A stretch of 9,572 nt of DNA, taken from contig CALFWN010000287.1 of the NCBI GenBank assembly GCA_937928335.1, forward strand, positions 1 to 9,572, in the 5' to 3' direction. This document shows, one piece after another, positions 8,021-9,572 of this stretch. The stretch is from an uncultured Litoreibacter sp. (GTDB taxonomy: Bacteria > Pseudomonadota > Alphaproteobacteria > Rhodobacterales > Rhodobacteraceae). The notes beneath the pieces were generated by a model. It was not told the DNA's origin and ran no database searches. It worked only from the letters and a program-made list of their open reading frames with translations. Position numbers and translations under genes: made by a program. Within the stretch, counting starts at the first letter, position 1. Each line of letters begins with the position of its first letter.

Positions 8021-9316
8021 CTAACGCTCGATCTTGTCGCGGATGCGCCGCACCATCCACCATACCGCGCCGATCACCACCGGGGTCAGCACGGCTGTCA
8101 GCACCAGCTTGGACAGCCCCGCCGCCTCGCCCAGAGGCTGCGCCATATTGAGCACCAGATTGACCGCGTAATAGCTGATCGCCACGACCGACAGCCCTTC
8201 CACGGTCTTTTGCAGCCGCAGCTGCAAATCCGCCCGCTTGTCCATGCTCTCCAGCAGGCTCTGGTTCTGCGCCGAGCGCTCCACATCCACGCGGGTTCGC
8301 AGCAGGTCGCTGGCGCGCGTGGCGCGGGCCGACATCGACCCGATCCGCGCCTCCGAGGCAGCCACCGTGCGCATCGCCGGATCATAGCGGCGCATCATGA
8401 ACTCGGCAAAGGTCTGCAAGCCCCGGAACCGTTCCTCGCGCAGCACGGCAATGCGCTGGTTCACAATCGCCTCATAGGCCCGGGTGGCGGCAAAGCGGTA
8501 GGAGGACCGCGCCGCCAGCGCCTCCAGCGCGCCCGAGGCCCTCAGAAGCGCGTCCAGCGTCTTTTCCTGGCTCCCGGCCTCCTGATCGATATGGCCCGAC
8601 ATGCCGCTCATGATATGGGTCAGCGTCTCGTCAATCTGTGTCAGCGCCGGCCCGATATCGCGCACCCGGCTCAGCCCCAGCATCGACATGGTCTTGTAGG
8701 TCTCGATCTCGCAGAGCCGCTGCACCACCCGGCCCAGCCGCCGCGGTCCGCAATCCTGCTGGGCAAAAACCGCAAACCGCATATGGCCATTCTCATCAAT
8801 CCGAAAATCGCCCGCGATGGTGACGCTGTCATCCAGCACCCGGCTGCAGGCGAGGCTTTCCGGCACAAACCAGTCGCCCAGTTGCCGGGTGATCTCGTCA
8901 TCACCGGGATGCCGCTCCACCCGCACCAGCGCCGAGGTCATCCGCGCGCCGGGCACCTCCGCCAGCCAGTCAGCCGGAAAGGCGTCAAAAGTGCTGCCCT
9001 CAAATGGCCGCGCCCCCACCCCGTCCGAGAACAGCGTGTAGGTGACAAATTCGGTGTGGTTTTCCCATTTCAGCTGGTAGCGGCCCAATGCGCCAAACCA
9101 ATGCGTGGCCCCCGGCTGCGGATGCGGCGCGCCGTAGCGGTCCAGCAGCGCCACAAGATGCGCCCGGTCGGCGTCACGGTCCCGCGCAGAGGCGTCAACC
9201 TCTTGTTTAATTGCCAGAAAAGCTGCCCGGCAGGGTACGTTGAGCGAGGGAAAAGGCCGCGCATGAAGCTCATTGGCCAACGCATAGCGCAGCGGGTGGT
9301 CCTCAATCGGCGGCAT
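8021..9316 (-). CDS. DUF3422 family membrane-anchored protein
   Basis: This 431-residue protein matches the uncharacterised DUF3422 family, recognised by its opening HPLRYALANELHARPFPSL (7-25) and by length. No biochemical role is known to me. The N-terminal half (1-220) is soluble and includes HWFGALGRYQLKWENHTEF near 72-90. The middle (about 220-370) is helical and charged, with a likely coiled coil at about 320-372 (RATRASDLLRTRVDVERSAQ). Two hydrophobic segments at about 373-392 and 402-421 form a C-terminal hairpin anchor, followed by a basic tail (RRIRDKIER). There is no signal peptide, so the bulk should face the cytoplasm. The ATG has GAGGG 7 bases upstream. I see no hairpin plus T-run in the 112 bases between its stop and the glycine-rich gene, so read-through into that gene is possible. 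Confidence 0.9.
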   Translation of the reverse strand: MPPIEDHPLRYALANELHARPFPSLNVPCRAAFLAIKQEVDASARDRDADRAHLVALLDRYGAPHPQPGATHWFGALGRYQLKWENHTEFVTYTLFSDGVGARPFEGSTFDAFPADWLAEVPGARMTSALVRVERHPGDDEITRQLGDWFVPESLACSRVLDDSVTIAGDFRIDENGHMRFAVFAQQDCGPRRLGRVVQRLCEIETYKTMSMLGLSRVRDIGPALTQIDETLTHIMSGMSGHIDQEAGSQEKTLDALLRASGALEALAARSSYRFAATRAYEAIVNQRIAVLREERFRGLQTFAEFMMRRYDPAMRTVAASEARIGSMSARATRASDLLRTRVDVERSAQNQSLLESMDKRADLQLRLQKTVEGLSVVAISYYAVNLVLNMAQPLGEAAGLSKLVLTAVLTPVVIGAVWWMVRRIRDKIER

Positions 9317-9420
9317 GTCTCAACCCTCACTCCTCTGACAGCAACCTAAGCGCCACCTGAGGAATGTAAAGAAAAATATAGCAATTTCAGAATGTTAACG
9401 GTGTGCAATTGTATGCAACA
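9317..9420 (-). promoter_or_regulatory. AT-rich upstream region of the DUF3422 gene with direct repeats
   Basis: Bases 9361-9420 are clearly more AT-rich than the rest of the window. On the minus strand TATATT (9375-9380) is a plausible -10 about 58 bases before the start codon, but no good -35 sits at the right distance. A second pairing is TTGCAT with TAACAT at a 15-base spacing. Two copies of TTGCAYAC (9401-9408 and 9411-9418) lie exactly 10 bases apart, one helical turn, as expected for a regulator bound on one DNA face. Confidence 0.35.
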
Positions 9421-9572
9421 CCTACCCCATCACGCCATACCTCTCCCCCATCACAACCCCTCCCGCCCGTGACAGGCTCCCGCCTATCACTGCTTCACAA
9501 ATACCTCGGGGGTTTGGGGGCGGCCTCCCCCTCCTTCCCCGCCAACCCACGATTTGGACCCCCCCTCTCTCC
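9421..9572. repeat. GC-skewed noncoding end with G5/C5 inverted repeat
   Basis: I see no gene here. The stretch is C-rich on the plus strand, apart from a G-rich block at 9508-9523. GGGGG-CGGCCT-CCCCC (9516-9531) can fold into a short hairpin, but no T-run follows in either direction, so it is not a clear terminator. GGGGGTTTGGGGGC blocks of this kind are common between genes in Rhodobacterales, as I recall them, so this may be a dispersed intergenic repeat. Confidence 0.35.

Noticed and set aside
7946..9349. 467-codon open frame on the plus strand
   Set aside because: It is antisense to the DUF3422 gene, rich in Arg, His, Pro and Gln without domain structure, and has no ribosome site.

Overview
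The window looks like the chromosome of an alphaproteobacterium, most probably a member of the Rhodobacterales/Roseobacter group. This rests on the high G+C content, GC-ending codons, and the look of the ArgE-type deacylase, Dpp/Opp transporter and DUF3422 proteins. The genus is not determined.

Layout. Positions 1-1127 (minus) hold most of an ArgE-type M20 metallohydrolase, cut at its C-terminus by the window edge. A short divergent regulatory gap follows. On the plus strand, 1353-7519 is a compact, probably single operon: ATPase (DppD-like), ATPase (DppF-like), periplasmic binding protein, permease (DppB-like), permease (DppC-like), and a small tandem-SH3 protein whose GTG start overlaps the stop of the last permease gene. 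The order D-F-A-B-C differs from the textbook dppABCDF order. A strong hairpin lies between the binding-protein gene and the permease genes.

From about 7540 to 9316 the genes run on the minus strand, converging on the transporter operon. They are a small glycine-rich hypothetical protein with its own promoter-like region and intrinsic terminator, and upstream of it a DUF3422 protein with a coiled coil and two C-terminal membrane segments. The last 256 bases hold an AT-rich promoter-like stretch and then GC-skewed sequence with a G5/C5 inverted repeat, with no gene I can support.

How the genes may work together. The transporter should bind a peptide-like solute in the periplasm, move it through the DppB/DppC pore and power this with DppD/DppF. 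The divergent M20 enzyme could hydrolyse an amide bond in an imported N-acyl amino acid or peptide; this is inference from adjacency and chemistry. The SH3, glycine-rich and DUF3422 proteins have no established function. I found no mobile element, CRISPR array, tRNA or rRNA. Most of the window is ordinary core-type content. The least explained parts are the glycine-rich gene with its palindrome-covered promoter and the cytoplasmic tandem-SH3 protein tied to the transporter.
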